Shown: positions 34,766 through 43,407 of the stretch, piece by piece
Numbering within the stretch: position 1 is the stretch's first letter
Layout of the letters: each line of letters starts with the position of its first letter
Source: Hyalangium ruber
Lineage (GTDB): Bacteria; Myxococcota; Myxococcia; Myxococcales; Myxococcaceae
NCBI RefSeq assembly: GCF_034259325.1
Contig: NZ_JAXIVS010000003.1
Coordinates: 496,001-560,000 of the forward strand
Direction of reading: 5' to 3'
DNA: 64,000 bases
Translations under genes and position numbers: made by a program
The notes under the pieces: model-generated
The model's database searches: none
Told to the model about the DNA's origin: nothing
Seen by the model: only the letters and a program-made list of their open reading frames with translations

Positions 34766-35911
34766 TCAGCGTGCCCAGAGTTCGGCGACGGCCAGAGGCG
34801 TGGAGGTGCCTCTGCGCCCGCCGGCGACGAGCACCTGACCGGAGCGCAGCACGGTGGCGGTGTAGCCCGACCGCGGCTCGGACATGCGGCCCACCTCCGT
34901 CCAGAGGTCCTGGTCGGGCTCATACAACTCCGCGCTGTCCAGCACTTCGCTTCCGGCACTCCCGCCGAGGACGAGCACGTGTCCCGAGGGCAGCACGGTG
35001 GCGGTGTGGCTGGCTCGGCCGAGGCCCATCCGAGCGATCGTCTTCCAGGAGTTCGTGGCCTCGTCGTAGAGGCTCGCCTGCGAGAGGGGTGGACCGACCA
35101 AGGCCAAGCCATACCCCCCCGCGCACAGGACCTTGCCGGAGGGCAGCAGGCTGCAGGTATGGCTGTTCATGATCAGCGGAGCACCGACGGTCTGCCAGCT
35201 CCCGGTGTCTGGCGCATAGCGCACCACATAGCCTGTCACGTTGTTGTCGGTCGGCTGGCCCGTGATGAGCACCTTGCCGGAAGGCAGCACTGTGGCCTTC
35301 GGGTACCAGGCGGTCCGGGGCATCGAAGCCACGAGGCTCCAGGTCCCCTGGGCCGGCTCGTACTCCTCCACGCTGCCGTAGGGAGAGAGGTCCTCGTGCC
35401 TTCCGCCCACGATGAGCACCTTGCCGGAGGGCAACAGGCCCGCGGTGTGGCTCGCCCGCGGCTCGCTCAAGTTACCCGTCGAGGTCCAGGTGCCGGTGGC
35501 CGGCTCGTAGAGCTCACTGCTGGCCAGGGTGCCGCGGGCGTTATGCCCCCCCGTCACCAGCACCTGGCCCGAGGGCAAGACGGTGGCGGTGTGTCCCACG
35601 CGGGGCTCGATCATCTTGCCGGTCATGCTCCAGGTGCCCGTGGAGGGCTCGTAGAGCTCGGCGCTGGCGAGCACCTCGCTGCCGTCCCCGCCCAGTCCAC
35701 CGACGACGAGCACCTGGCCAGAGGGCAGCAGGCTGGCGGTGTGGCTCCAGCGAGCCTCATTCAGCGATGCCGTGGCGCTCCAGTAGACGGGGGTTGGCGG
35801 CGTGGGCTCCTCGGGAAGGGGCTCGGGAGGAACGGTGGGCTCCTCGCCACACCCCAGCACACTGAAGAGCACCACACCGAAGAGCAACCACTGACGGGCC
35901 TGTTCCATCAT
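34766..35911 (-). CDS. Kelch-repeat lipoprotein
   Basis: 381 residues, lipobox VLGC then a Pro/Glu-rich linker. About six kelch motifs follow, each with R.SHTA.LLPSGQVLVVGG and AELYEP.TGTW, expected to form a beta-propeller of galactose-oxidase-like type without the copper ligands being evident. Likely binds glycans or proteins at the cell surface. A shorter kelch gene at 42680-43396 resembles it. The ribosome site GAGGGAGGG precedes ATG 35911. Confidence 0.85.
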   Translation of the reverse strand: MMEQARQWLLFGVVLFSVLGCGEEPTVPPEPLPEEPTPPTPVYWSATASLNEARWSHTASLLPSGQVLVVGGLGGDGSEVLASAELYEPSTGTWSMTGKMIEPRVGHTATVLPSGQVLVTGGHNARGTLASSELYEPATGTWTSTGNLSEPRASHTAGLLPSGKVLIVGGRHEDLSPYGSVEEYEPAQGTWSLVASMPRTAWYPKATVLPSGKVLITGQPTDNNVTGYVVRYAPDTGSWQTVGAPLIMNSHTCSLLPSGKVLCAGGYGLALVGPPLSQASLYDEATNSWKTIARMGLGRASHTATVLPSGHVLVLGGSAGSEVLDSAELYEPDQDLWTEVGRMSEPRSGYTATVLRSGQVLVAGGRRGTSTPLAVAELWAR

Positions 35912-35993
35912 CCCTCCCTCGACAAGACGGCCGGCCCACCGTGGAGCGGAACGTTATCACCACGCATCAGGGGAAATTGCTCAGGCTCGATTC

Positions 35994-36137
35994 GTGGTGG
36001 GCAGCCAGACCACGGCCACCTTCTCCACGCCGGAGGAAGGCTGTAGGTGTTCGGGAGGCTCAGGGGATGGCTCGTGGCTGCTGGCGAGCCTGACCCTGCT
36101 CGCCGGTATCGTCTCCCGCCGCCGGCTCCTGGGCTGA
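35994..36137 (+). pseudogene. Orphan MYXO-CTERM-like tail
   Basis: A 47-codon reading frame from a GTG to TGA. It encodes a C-terminal cell-surface sorting tail with no body: TPEEGCRCSGGSGDG, then a membrane segment (SWLLASLTLLAGIV) and SRRRLLG. Small Cys-x-Cys plus hydrophobic helix plus Arg cluster is the MYXO-CTERM layout. No protein-sized ORF lies upstream in frame, and the kelch and beta-helix genes occupy the other strand. I read it as the remnant of a deleted surface-protein gene. Confidence 0.6.
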
Positions 36138-36164
36138 GCCCCCTCGCACTCACCGCGGCAGGCA

Positions 36165-37652
36165 TCAAGAGCGCCGGTAGCTGGAGAGCGTCAGAAGCCC
36201 CAAGGCCGTGAGCAGGAGCGTGGCGTTCACCCCCGAGTTCGAGGAGCAACCGCATCCACCGGTTGCCTCCTCATCGGAAGGACTCTCCGTGCCCGGTCCC
36301 CCGTCGCTGGCCACCCCCGAGTCCACGGGCGAAGGGGTGCCCCCGTCAGAACCCTCGTCAGAGCCCCCGTCAAAGCCCCCGTCTGAGCCCCCGTTGCCGG
36401 TCCCCGCGTCGGGAGACGCGCTGCCCCCATCGGTGGGCCAGCCCGAGCAGTCCCCGAGTGAGTGCTCCAGGGCCCCCAGCGTGTACGCGCCCTGGGTAGG
36501 ACGGGGCCGGCCGCAGAAGTCATCCACCACCTGCGCGCGGGCCGCTGCGGCGCCGATCAACGTGGACACGTTCCCTTTGATCGTGAGGTTTCCCTTCAGC
36601 GGCTCCTGGTACCAGCCGGAGAAGGTGGCCGAAGTCACGTTGAGGAGGTTGGTGCCCGCATCGAACGTGCCGCTCTCCCGGCCGCGCAGATTCCCCTCCA
36701 GCACGTTGCCGTGCGCGGAGCCCGTGCTGGAGGCAAAGCGGAAGTCCACGCCCGATGTAGAGATGAGGGTATTGAAGAGCACCTGCGTGGAGCGGGCCTT
36801 GTTCAGGTAGATGCCGACATCCGAGCAGTTGGCGATGACATTGTTACGCATCGTGCCGCCGCTGTGCTCCGGGTCGCACGGCACCGTGGAATTGAAGGCC
36901 GGCGCGCAGAAGGCATTGCCCGTCCCGCCGCCTCCGAAGGACAGCCCGATGCGTGTGCCGCCGGGGGTCACATCCCGGGTACACAGCACGAGGTTGCGCT
37001 CGAACACGCCGTTGTTGCCGCCGCTCTTCATGAACGCGCCATAGGAGACGAAGTCCCCGCCGTTCTTGTGGAAGTCGCGGATGAGGTTGTCGCGGACGAT
37101 CCAGTTGTCGCCCGTGTCGATGTTGAGCTTCGTCACCGGCTTGGACGTCGCGCGAGGGCGGGTATCGCCCAGCTCGTTGCGCTCGATGAGTCCACGGTGG
37201 GGAATCTCCCACGTGCTTCCGTTCTGGGAGGCATTCGCCTTGAGCTGCGCATTGAAGTCGCGCACCCGGCTGTTGCGCAGGACGAAGTTCTCGGCGTGGC
37301 CCGTGACGTGAAAGGCGTGCTCACAGTTGTTGTCGTCCGCGCAGACGCCCTGGATGTCGAGCCCGTCGAAGGTCCAATAGGCGCCGGAGACCTTGAAGCC
37401 CTCCACCGCATTGAAGCGGATACTCGCGCCCAGCCGGTTCTGAGCGCGCACGACGATGGGGGCTTGAGCTGTCCCATTCACCGTGCAGCTCAGGTTGGCG
37501 TTCACCGCATAGGTGCCGTCCGCGAGGATGATTTCATCCCCGGCTTGCGCGCCCGCGAGGGCCGACTGGAGCTGAGCCACCGAGGAGACATTCACCTGCC
37601 GGGCCAACGCGGGAGTGGAGAGAAGCAGCAGGAGCGCAACGGGCTTGATCAT
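36165..37652 (-). CDS. Right-handed beta-helix protein, PL6 lyase-like, with sorting tail
   Basis: 495 residues. Signal peptide (VALLLLLSTPALA), then a repeat-rich beta-helix of the chondroitinase B/PL6 kind: LADGTYAVNANLSC, YWTFDGLDIQGV, HAFHVTGHAENFVLRNSRV, NLIRDFHKNGGDFVSYGAFM. A Gly/Asp/Ser linker follows, then a MYXO-CTERM-like tail (GGCGCSSNSG, a membrane segment LLLTALGLLTLSS, YRRS). It is probably a surface-displayed polysaccharide lyase or glycan-binding protein; the PL6 catalytic Lys/Arg cannot be fixed by eye. ATG 37652 follows GAGGT. Confidence 0.78.
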   Translation of the reverse strand: MIKPVALLLLLSTPALARQVNVSSVAQLQSALAGAQAGDEIILADGTYAVNANLSCTVNGTAQAPIVVRAQNRLGASIRFNAVEGFKVSGAYWTFDGLDIQGVCADDNNCEHAFHVTGHAENFVLRNSRVRDFNAQLKANASQNGSTWEIPHRGLIERNELGDTRPRATSKPVTKLNIDTGDNWIVRDNLIRDFHKNGGDFVSYGAFMKSGGNNGVFERNLVLCTRDVTPGGTRIGLSFGGGGTGNAFCAPAFNSTVPCDPEHSGGTMRNNVIANCSDVGIYLNKARSTQVLFNTLISTSGVDFRFASSTGSAHGNVLEGNLRGRESGTFDAGTNLLNVTSATFSGWYQEPLKGNLTIKGNVSTLIGAAAARAQVVDDFCGRPRPTQGAYTLGALEHSLGDCSGWPTDGGSASPDAGTGNGGSDGGFDGGSDEGSDGGTPSPVDSGVASDGGPGTESPSDEEATGGCGCSSNSGVNATLLLTALGLLTLSSYRRS

Positions 37653-37807
37653 CGAGATGGACCTCTGTGTTGCGTAGGGTCCAACCAGTCTACGCAAGCG
37701 CGAGGCTCGAGCGTCCGTCGAATACCGCACATCCAGACAGTCAAGCAAAACGAGCCTATTATCACTAAGCCGCGAATCTTATAGGAGGCGCGCAGGAGGA
37801 TTCACCC

Positions 37808-38854
37808 CTGACGCCACTCCGCTGTCGCGCCTTTGGCGCATCCGTCGCGCTCGTCGCCTGCCTCACCGTCTCCCTCAACGCAGGCGCTGCCCCCCGTCCC
37901 GTGTACGCACCGAGCGGTGGTGGGTTCGCAGACCCGTCCGTGGTCATGCACAACAACCAGTTCTACGGCATGTCGACCGGAAGCCTCGTCCCGTCGGCCC
38001 AGGGGAACATCGCCTCCGGGCCCTGGATGACCGAGGGTCCGGCCCTCACCTCGAAGCCCTCGTGGGCCACGGGCGGCGGCATGTGGGCCCCGGACCTGGA
38101 GCGGATCAGCGCGAACGAGTGGGTGCTCTACTTCGCCGCTCCCGTGGACGGGCTGGGCGCCAACCAGCGCTGCATCGGTGCGGCCACCGCCAGCTCGCCG
38201 CTCGGGCCGTTCACCCCGGTCGCGGGCGGACCGCTGGTCTGCCCAGGGCTGGCGGACGTCCCCACCGCGGATGACACCGTCCCGGGCCGCCCCATCACCA
38301 ACGCCGGCGTCATCGACCCGTCCGGGTTCAAGGACAGCGATGGGACGCGCTTCCTGCTCTACAAGACGCAGCAGCTGCCCTCGTCGCTGCGCATCGTCCG
38401 GCTCAACGCCGCCGGCACCCACGTGGCCGGCGACGCCACCAGCCGTCAGCTGCTGCGCTCGGACCGCATCGTGGAGAACCCGGTCCTGGTGAAGCGCGCC
38501 GGGGACTACATCCTGTTCGCCTCGCGTGGGCCGTACAACAAGTGTACCTACGAGACCATCTGGATGCGGGCCAACGGCGTGGGCACCAACGCCTTCAACA
38601 GCGTCACGCAGCACACCCTGCTCACGGATGCGAACACCGGCGGCGTGTGCGGCCCCGGCGGCGCGGACATCGCCGCGGCGCTCGACGGCGGACAGCGGAT
38701 CTTCTTCCACGGCTGGCTGTGCGGCGGCAGCCCGTGCCCGATCAACTTCGACGCACAGACCGACGACGGGGGCCGCCGGGGCATGTACCTGGGCGTGCTG
38801 GGCTGGGACTCCAATGACAACCCGGTCGTCAACAAGTTCCTCAGCCCCGAGTAG
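37808..38854 (+). CDS. Secreted GH43-like glycosidase
   Basis: About 348 residues. The family 43 triad can be placed: D42 in GFADPSVV (base), D170 in VIDPSGF (pKa modulator) and E223 in IVENPVLV (acid). This suits an arabinanase, xylosidase or related enzyme acting on plant or cell-wall glycans. Upstream of a GTG at 37901 the frame continues as a signal peptide (ASVALVACLTVSLNAGAA). A strong AGGAGG lies seven bases before an in-frame CTG at 37808, with no ATG, so a CTG start is proposed. Confidence 0.78.
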   Translation: MTPLRCRAFGASVALVACLTVSLNAGAAPRPVYAPSGGGFADPSVVMHNNQFYGMSTGSLVPSAQGNIASGPWMTEGPALTSKPSWATGGGMWAPDLERISANEWVLYFAAPVDGLGANQRCIGAATASSPLGPFTPVAGGPLVCPGLADVPTADDTVPGRPITNAGVIDPSGFKDSDGTRFLLYKTQQLPSSLRIVRLNAAGTHVAGDATSRQLLRSDRIVENPVLVKRAGDYILFASRGPYNKCTYETIWMRANGVGTNAFNSVTQHTLLTDANTGGVCGPGGADIAAALDGGQRIFFHGWLCGGSPCPINFDAQTDDGGRRGMYLGVLGWDSNDNPVVNKFLSPE

Positions 38855-38913
38855 CTCTTCAACCTTCCCCCATGCGCCGGGTGATGCAACCTGGCGCCCA
38901 CCTCTGAGAAACC

Positions 38914-39651
38914 ATGTTCGAACTCTTGTCCTCTGCCGTCCTCAGCCTCCTCATCTCCCTGGGGTTCATGCCCTCCACTCCTCCGGAGCAGGTGGAGGCG
39001 CTCGCGGTCACGACGACCACTGTCGCGACCCACAACACCCTTCACGGGAGCGCGACCTTCAAGCCGCTCGCGGACGTCATCGGCTGGCAGGAGGTGGACA
39101 CCGACGCGGGCCACTCCAAGCTCAACGCGCTCGAGTACTACGACCACTACCGTCCTGGGGCGGAGCGGCTCGCCGCCCGCAACTCCATCGCCATCTCGTG
39201 GCGCAAGAACAAGTACGAGAAGACGGGAGACGGCTCTCGGATGACGCACGAGGGTGATGCCGGGGTGACGCCCGCGCGCTTCGTGAACTGGGTGGTGCTG
39301 AAGAACAAGGACACCGGCGCGAAGCTGGCGTTCATCAACACCCATTACATCTCCGGCGCCTGGAACGGTGAGCACCCCGAGCGCCAGGAGCGCTGGCGGA
39401 CGCACAACACCGTGGTGCGCGAGGTCGTCGCGGAGCTGCTCTCGCGGGGGCTGCCCGTCGTCCTGGTGGGCGACTTCAACCGTCAGCTCTCGCAGGACAT
39501 CCCGGGGATGAACCACCTGCGGACGGCGGGTGTCGACGGCGTGCCCATCGATCAGATCTACGTCAGCATTGGCATCGGCACCGGTCCCGCCGAACGCCTG
39601 GAGAAGTACGGCTCCGACCACTTCGCCTACAGCGCGACCGTCCAGTACTGA
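38914..39651 (+). CDS. Endonuclease/exonuclease/phosphatase family protein, secreted
   Basis: 245 residues with an N-terminal hydrophobic segment. EEP motifs are complete: ATHNTL (N41), GWQEV (E60, metal), INTHYI (His), VGDFNR (Asp/Asn) and SDHFAY (Asp-His at the C-terminus). It may be an extracellular DNase or phosphodiesterase; sphingomyelinase-type activity is also possible. It is 59 bp after the GH43 gene, same strand, and may be co-transcribed. It fits an extracellular degradative set. Confidence 0.85.
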   Translation: MFELLSSAVLSLLISLGFMPSTPPEQVEALAVTTTTVATHNTLHGSATFKPLADVIGWQEVDTDAGHSKLNALEYYDHYRPGAERLAARNSIAISWRKNKYEKTGDGSRMTHEGDAGVTPARFVNWVVLKNKDTGAKLAFINTHYISGAWNGEHPERQERWRTHNTVVREVVAELLSRGLPVVLVGDFNRQLSQDIPGMNHLRTAGVDGVPIDQIYVSIGIGTGPAERLEKYGSDHFAYSATVQY

Positions 39652-39691
39652 CAGGGCGGTACGCCAGGTCGAAAGCCCGGAAACTGGTGGC

Positions 39692-39720
39692 TCCTCGGGA
39701 CCCGAACAGGCTCCCGAGGA
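39692..39720 (+). terminator. Stem-loop after the EEP gene
   Basis: TCCTCGGGA / TCCCGAGGA, a perfect 9-bp stem with an 11-base loop, 40 bp after the EEP stop. No U-run. Likely terminator. Confidence 0.55.
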
Positions 39721-39741
39721 CCTACCGTTGACGGAGACTCC

Positions 39742-39948
39742 ATGGGGCTGCAGGAAGAGTTCAACCGCGATATGGACATCCTTCTGCGCACGGGGTGGCA
39801 GAAGAATTCGAGCTCCCGGAAGACTCCGTCCAGGCCGCAGGCTCTGAACGATGCCGTCTTCGCCGCCTACGTCGAAGCGGTCTACTTCCTGCTGGGCGCT
39901 CCTTCGCCTTCCGCTCGCGCCTCGCTCACTGTGACAGCTTGTGTTTGA
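39742..39948 (+). CDS. Small hypothetical protein, 68 aa
   Basis: An ATG with GGAG eight bases upstream opens a 68-codon frame with GC-biased third positions (MGLQEEFNRDMDILLRTGWQ). Its last 23 bp overlap the chitinase stop on the other strand. No signal or domain. It may be a small gene or the leftover 5' end of one. Confidence 0.35.
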   Translation: MGLQEEFNRDMDILLRTGWQKNSSSRKTPSRPQALNDAVFAAYVEAVYFLLGAPSPSARASLTVTACV

Positions 39949-41914
39949 GCGCGGTGACGAGTGAGCCCTGCGCGTCATCCCCGCTCAGCTCCCACACCAT
40001 GGCGCCGCCCAGGTTGTGCGCGTTGATGTAGTCACCCTTCACGCTCAGGGAGGTGGGATCGTCGTAGCTCACCCAGAGGCCCGTGGAGGGATTGTAGAGG
40101 TAGGGCACCTGCGCCTCCGGGTGGCGGTACTTCACGGTCCCAGGCTCCAGAGTGCTCTGGATGTAGTGGAAGTCGAACATGCCCGTGTTGCCGGTGAAGA
40201 CGTCATCCCAGTTCCCGCGTGCGGGGCCCCAGGTGGACTGGTAGAGCCCATCTCCCGCGAGCCCCGGCTGCGTGCCCTGCCAACCCCGGCCATAGAAGGG
40301 CACCCCGACGACGAGCTTGCTGGACGGCACGCCCGCGGCCAGGTGGCCTTGCACCGCCTCGTTCGTGCTGGCGCGCCTCGCCTTCTGCGGGTTGGCGGCC
40401 TGGTTGTAGAGCGGCGCGTGGAAGTTCGTCGTGGGATCCCACCCCCCGTGCATGTCGTAGGTCATGACGTTGATGGAGTCGAGGTACGGGTGGACGCTGT
40501 TGAGTTGGATCTTCGTGTACTTGTCCGGATCCGAGCCGGTGGCGATGGAGAGCTGCAGCCCCGGGCCCACCTGGGTGAGCTGGCGTCGGAACTCGGCCAG
40601 CATCTCCGTGAAGTTCACGGTGTCCTCGGGGCGGCCCGGCTGCTTGCCCTGAGCCGCGGGGAACTCCCAGTCCACGTCAATGCCGTCGAAGATGCCCGCG
40701 GCCGCCCCTGGGGGGAGACCCGGCAGGTTGCCGCGGATGTAGAGGTCGATGCAGGACTGGACGAACGCCTGGCGCCGCTCAGGCGTGCTGACCGCATCGG
40801 AGAAACCGCCAGACCAGTCCCACCCGCCCAGGGAGATGAGGATCTTCAGGTGCGGGTACTTCAGCTTGAGCTTGCGGAGCTGGTTGAAGTTTCCCTTGAG
40901 CGGCTGATCCCACGTGTCCGGTTGGCCGTCCACGCTGCTCTCCGCACCGAAGATCATCTGGTAGTCCGCGTACGGGTCTCCCCAAGGGGCAGGCAGGATG
41001 CCGCACCGGCCATTCACCACGTTGCCGAAGGCGTAGTGGACGTGGGTGAGCTTCGCGGCCATGCCGCGAGTGTCGAGGCTCTTCGCGTAGAAGGAGCGGG
41101 CGTACACCCCCCACCGGACGAAGTAGCCAATGAGCTTCTTGGGGCTGGTCGTGGTGGCCACCAGCGGCGCGCTGTCCGCGGAGCGGTTGCCCGCGGCGTC
41201 TCGGGCCTTCACGGTGAAGACATAGGTGGTCTCTGGCTGGAGCCCGCCCACGCTCACGCGGGTGCCGCCAACGGTGGCCACGGGGGAGCTGGCGCCCTGG
41301 AAGAACACCTCATAGCCAGTCACGCCGACGTTGTCGGTGGCGGCCTGCCACGTCAGCTCCAGGCTCCGGAGCGCCCGGCTGGCGACGCTCAGCCCCTGCA
41401 CCACGGAGGGAGGCTGCGTATCAGCCGGCGGCTGCGGTGGGTTGCCGCCCCCGCACGGCTGACCATTGAGCGTGCAGTTGAAGGGGCTGGCGACAGTACC
41501 GGTGTGCTCTCCGCAGAAGCCGAAGATCGCCGAGGTGCCGGCGGGCAGAGCGCTGTTCCAGACGTCATCTGTCACCATCTGCCGAGAGCCCTGGGCCGAC
41601 CACCGCCCCAGCCACAGCGAGGTGATCCGCATGCCGGGGATCAGCTCGAAGCCCACCGCCCACCCGTTGATGTCCACTCCGGTGGTGTTGGTGACGCGCA
41701 TGTCCGCGCAGTACCCGGTCTGCCAGACCGAAGTGGCCTGGAAGGAGAAGCCTTCTCCGGCCAACGCCTGCTGGCGTGTCACACTCTCAGCGGGAGGAGA
41801 CTCGAGGTGCTCCTCTCCGGAGCAAGCGGAGGCCAGGGCCAGTGTCAGCAGGCACCCCAGCAACAACGGGGGAGCCGCGCCGCGAGGCTGTTGCGCTAAC
41901 GAGGGGAGCTTCAT
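39926..41914 (-). CDS. Lipoprotein chitinase: CBM2-like, FnIII and GH18
   Basis: 662 residues. Signal peptide with lipobox LASAC; a CBM2-type cellulose/chitin-binding domain (about 55-155, FSFQATSVWQTGYCADMRV); a fibronectin III domain (about 170-255, PPSVVQGLSVASRALRSLEL start); then the GH18 barrel (about 262-662). The catalytic motif FDGIDVDWEFP gives D-x-D-x-E, with the proton donor E417; the SLGGWDWSG strand matches the SxGG motif. It degrades chitin or related glycans outside the cell or on its surface. GGAGG precedes ATG 41914. A GTGATTC inverted repeat lies about 85 bp upstream. Confidence 0.93.
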   Translation of the reverse strand: MKLPSLAQQPRGAAPPLLLGCLLTLALASACSGEEHLESPPAESVTRQQALAGEGFSFQATSVWQTGYCADMRVTNTTGVDINGWAVGFELIPGMRITSLWLGRWSAQGSRQMVTDDVWNSALPAGTSAIFGFCGEHTGTVASPFNCTLNGQPCGGGNPPQPPADTQPPSVVQGLSVASRALRSLELTWQAATDNVGVTGYEVFFQGASSPVATVGGTRVSVGGLQPETTYVFTVKARDAAGNRSADSAPLVATTTSPKKLIGYFVRWGVYARSFYAKSLDTRGMAAKLTHVHYAFGNVVNGRCGILPAPWGDPYADYQMIFGAESSVDGQPDTWDQPLKGNFNQLRKLKLKYPHLKILISLGGWDWSGGFSDAVSTPERRQAFVQSCIDLYIRGNLPGLPPGAAAGIFDGIDVDWEFPAAQGKQPGRPEDTVNFTEMLAEFRRQLTQVGPGLQLSIATGSDPDKYTKIQLNSVHPYLDSINVMTYDMHGGWDPTTNFHAPLYNQAANPQKARRASTNEAVQGHLAAGVPSSKLVVGVPFYGRGWQGTQPGLAGDGLYQSTWGPARGNWDDVFTGNTGMFDFHYIQSTLEPGTVKYRHPEAQVPYLYNPSTGLWVSYDDPTSLSVKGDYINAHNLGGAMVWELSGDDAQGSLVTALKHKLSQ

Positions 41915-42234
41915 GGTTGGCCTCCTGTGAGGGACTCTGCCTGGGGGAGCAGAGCGGCGGATGACGCGGGGCGCTGATGAGGAGAACCGGCCTCACCGTG
42001 ATTCATGCTTCTCAAGAATCACAAGAAAATGACTAACGCTCGCCCGCTCATCCGCCACAGGGAAATGACAATCATTAACATCGCACGAAGTTTCCGACGC
42101 GACCGGAATGAGCAGGAATAAGAAGAGGACGGAGGGCGGAAATCTTCACCTGTGAGCGCTATTTCCGCGCACCTCTGTCCTTCCTGGTAAGTTGGTAAGC
42201 ACCACCCTACCGTCCACGGAGCCTGAATCCTCAC
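41915..42234. other. Intergenic region with operator-like and Fur-like sites
   Basis: A 320-bp gap between divergent chitinase and VOC genes, with AT-rich patches. It holds GTGATTC-N11-GAATCAC at 41998-42022, a Fur-box-like sequence at 42061-42079 and an 8-bp hairpin at 42136-42168 (GCGGAAAT / ATTTCCGC). No ORF is seen. Confidence 0.6.
42061..42079. promoter_or_regulatory. Fur-box-like site
   Basis: GGAAATGACAATCATTAAC agrees with 15 of 19 positions of the classical Fur box (GATAATGATAATCATTATC). It lies about 150 bp from both flanking starts, neither clearly an iron gene. This is seen in sequence; binding is untested. Confidence 0.45.
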
Positions 42235-42627
42235 ATGGCAATGAATACACTGGCAGTGAAGAAGGTTGCTTTCACCATGTATCCGGTCGCCGATGTGGCG
42301 CGCGCGCGGAAGTTCTATGAAGAGACTCTCGGCCTCACGGTTGGCACCGCGGGGAGTCACGGGAACATGCACTGGATCGAGTATGACCTCCCGGGCGGCG
42401 GATGCTTCGCGCTCACCAACACGACCGGCGATGCGCCCAGCGCCGCGGCGGGCGGAACGATCGCGCTCGAGGTCGAAGACCTCAAGAGCCTGATGACGCA
42501 CCTCAAGGAGAAGGGCGTCTCCTTCAAGAGCGACGTCATTCGCGGACCGCGCTGTCAGATGGCGGTGTGTCTCGACTCGGAAGGCAACTCCCTCTTGCTC
42601 CATCAACTCGATTCGGCAAAGGCATGA
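42235..42627 (+). CDS. VOC family (glyoxalase-like) protein
   Basis: 130 residues of the vicinal oxygen chelate fold: VAFTMYPVADVARARKFYEE and FALTNTTGDAPSAAAGGTIA, with the second half VEDLKSLMTHLKEKGV and DSEGNSLLLHQL. Could be a glyoxalase, dioxygenase or drug-binding protein. A second ATG is at 42241. The upstream gap carries a Fur-like site, but the gene's function does not point to iron. Confidence 0.85.
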   Translation: MAMNTLAVKKVAFTMYPVADVARARKFYEETLGLTVGTAGSHGNMHWIEYDLPGGGCFALTNTTGDAPSAAAGGTIALEVEDLKSLMTHLKEKGVSFKSDVIRGPRCQMAVCLDSEGNSLLLHQLDSAKA

Positions 42628-42679
42628 CCGGCGACCACGGCGAGCCCCGCCACGAGTGGCTCGCCGGGTGGACCGGGCA

Positions 42680-43396
42680 CTACGGGGACCGGTAGAGCTC
42701 CGTGCTGGCGAGGACGGGGACGCCCTCGCCGGTTCCACCCGTGACGAGGATCTCGCCCGAGGGCAGCACGCTGACCGTGGGCCCCGTGCGGGGCCACACC
42801 ATGTCCGCGCCGAGAGCCCAGGTGCCCGTGTCCGGGTCGTACACCTCCGTGCCACGACCCGCTCCCCCGAGGACGAGCACCCGCCCCGAGGGCAGAACGC
42901 TGCCAACGTGGAGCCCCAGAGGAGCGGGCAGGCTGCCGGTGGGCGTCCATGTCCCCGTCTCCGTCGAGTACACCTCCGCCTGGGTGCCGAAGGTGTTGGT
43001 CACGAGCACCCGGCCATCCGGCAGCGCGGTGGCGACAAGCTCCCTCCGGGCGACGTTCAGGCTCCCCGTGGCGCTCCTGGTGCCCGTGTCTGGGTCGTAC
43101 AGCTCGGCCTTGTCCCGGGGAAAGACCGCCCCACCGACGACGAGCACCTTGCCGGAGGGCAGCACGGTGGCGACATGCTCGGTGCGAGGCGTGGCCAGGT
43201 GGCCGGTGCGCCTCCACCCCGGACAGGGCGTGCCTCCCGACACCGCGACCGTGAAGGTCCTCACGGTGAAGCGGCCCGAGGCCTCCGTGAGGGTGACCTG
43301 GAGAAGAGGCGGAGTGCCGGGCTGGCACTCCGGGGCCATCCACTCGTGCGCGCGAGCCCCAGCCGCAGCAGGGCCGCTGCTGGACGGCGATCGCAA
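42680..43396 (-). pseudogene. Truncated kelch-repeat gene
   Basis: About 238 codons with four or five kelch motifs (LPSGKVLVVGG, LPDGRVLVT, LPSGRVLVLGG, LPSGEILVTGG), resembling the full lipoprotein at 34766-35911. It has no signal peptide and opens only with a TTG, 12 bp after the phospholipase C stop on the same strand. The 5' end, with signal and first blades, seems to be missing. It may be an inactive remnant, or a small protein translated by coupling. Confidence 0.55.
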
Positions 43397-43407
43397 GAGC
43401 GTGGAAC

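Noticed and set aside
36340-36430. Repeated GGNTC-like triplets as a DNA repeat array
   Set aside because: They encode the Gly/Asp/Ser linker before the sorting tail of the beta-helix protein, a protein-level feature.
42019-42906. A 295-residue minus-strand frame over the VOC gene
   Set aside because: Changes composition midway and has no domain or start signal; the VOC gene on the plus strand is clearly coding.
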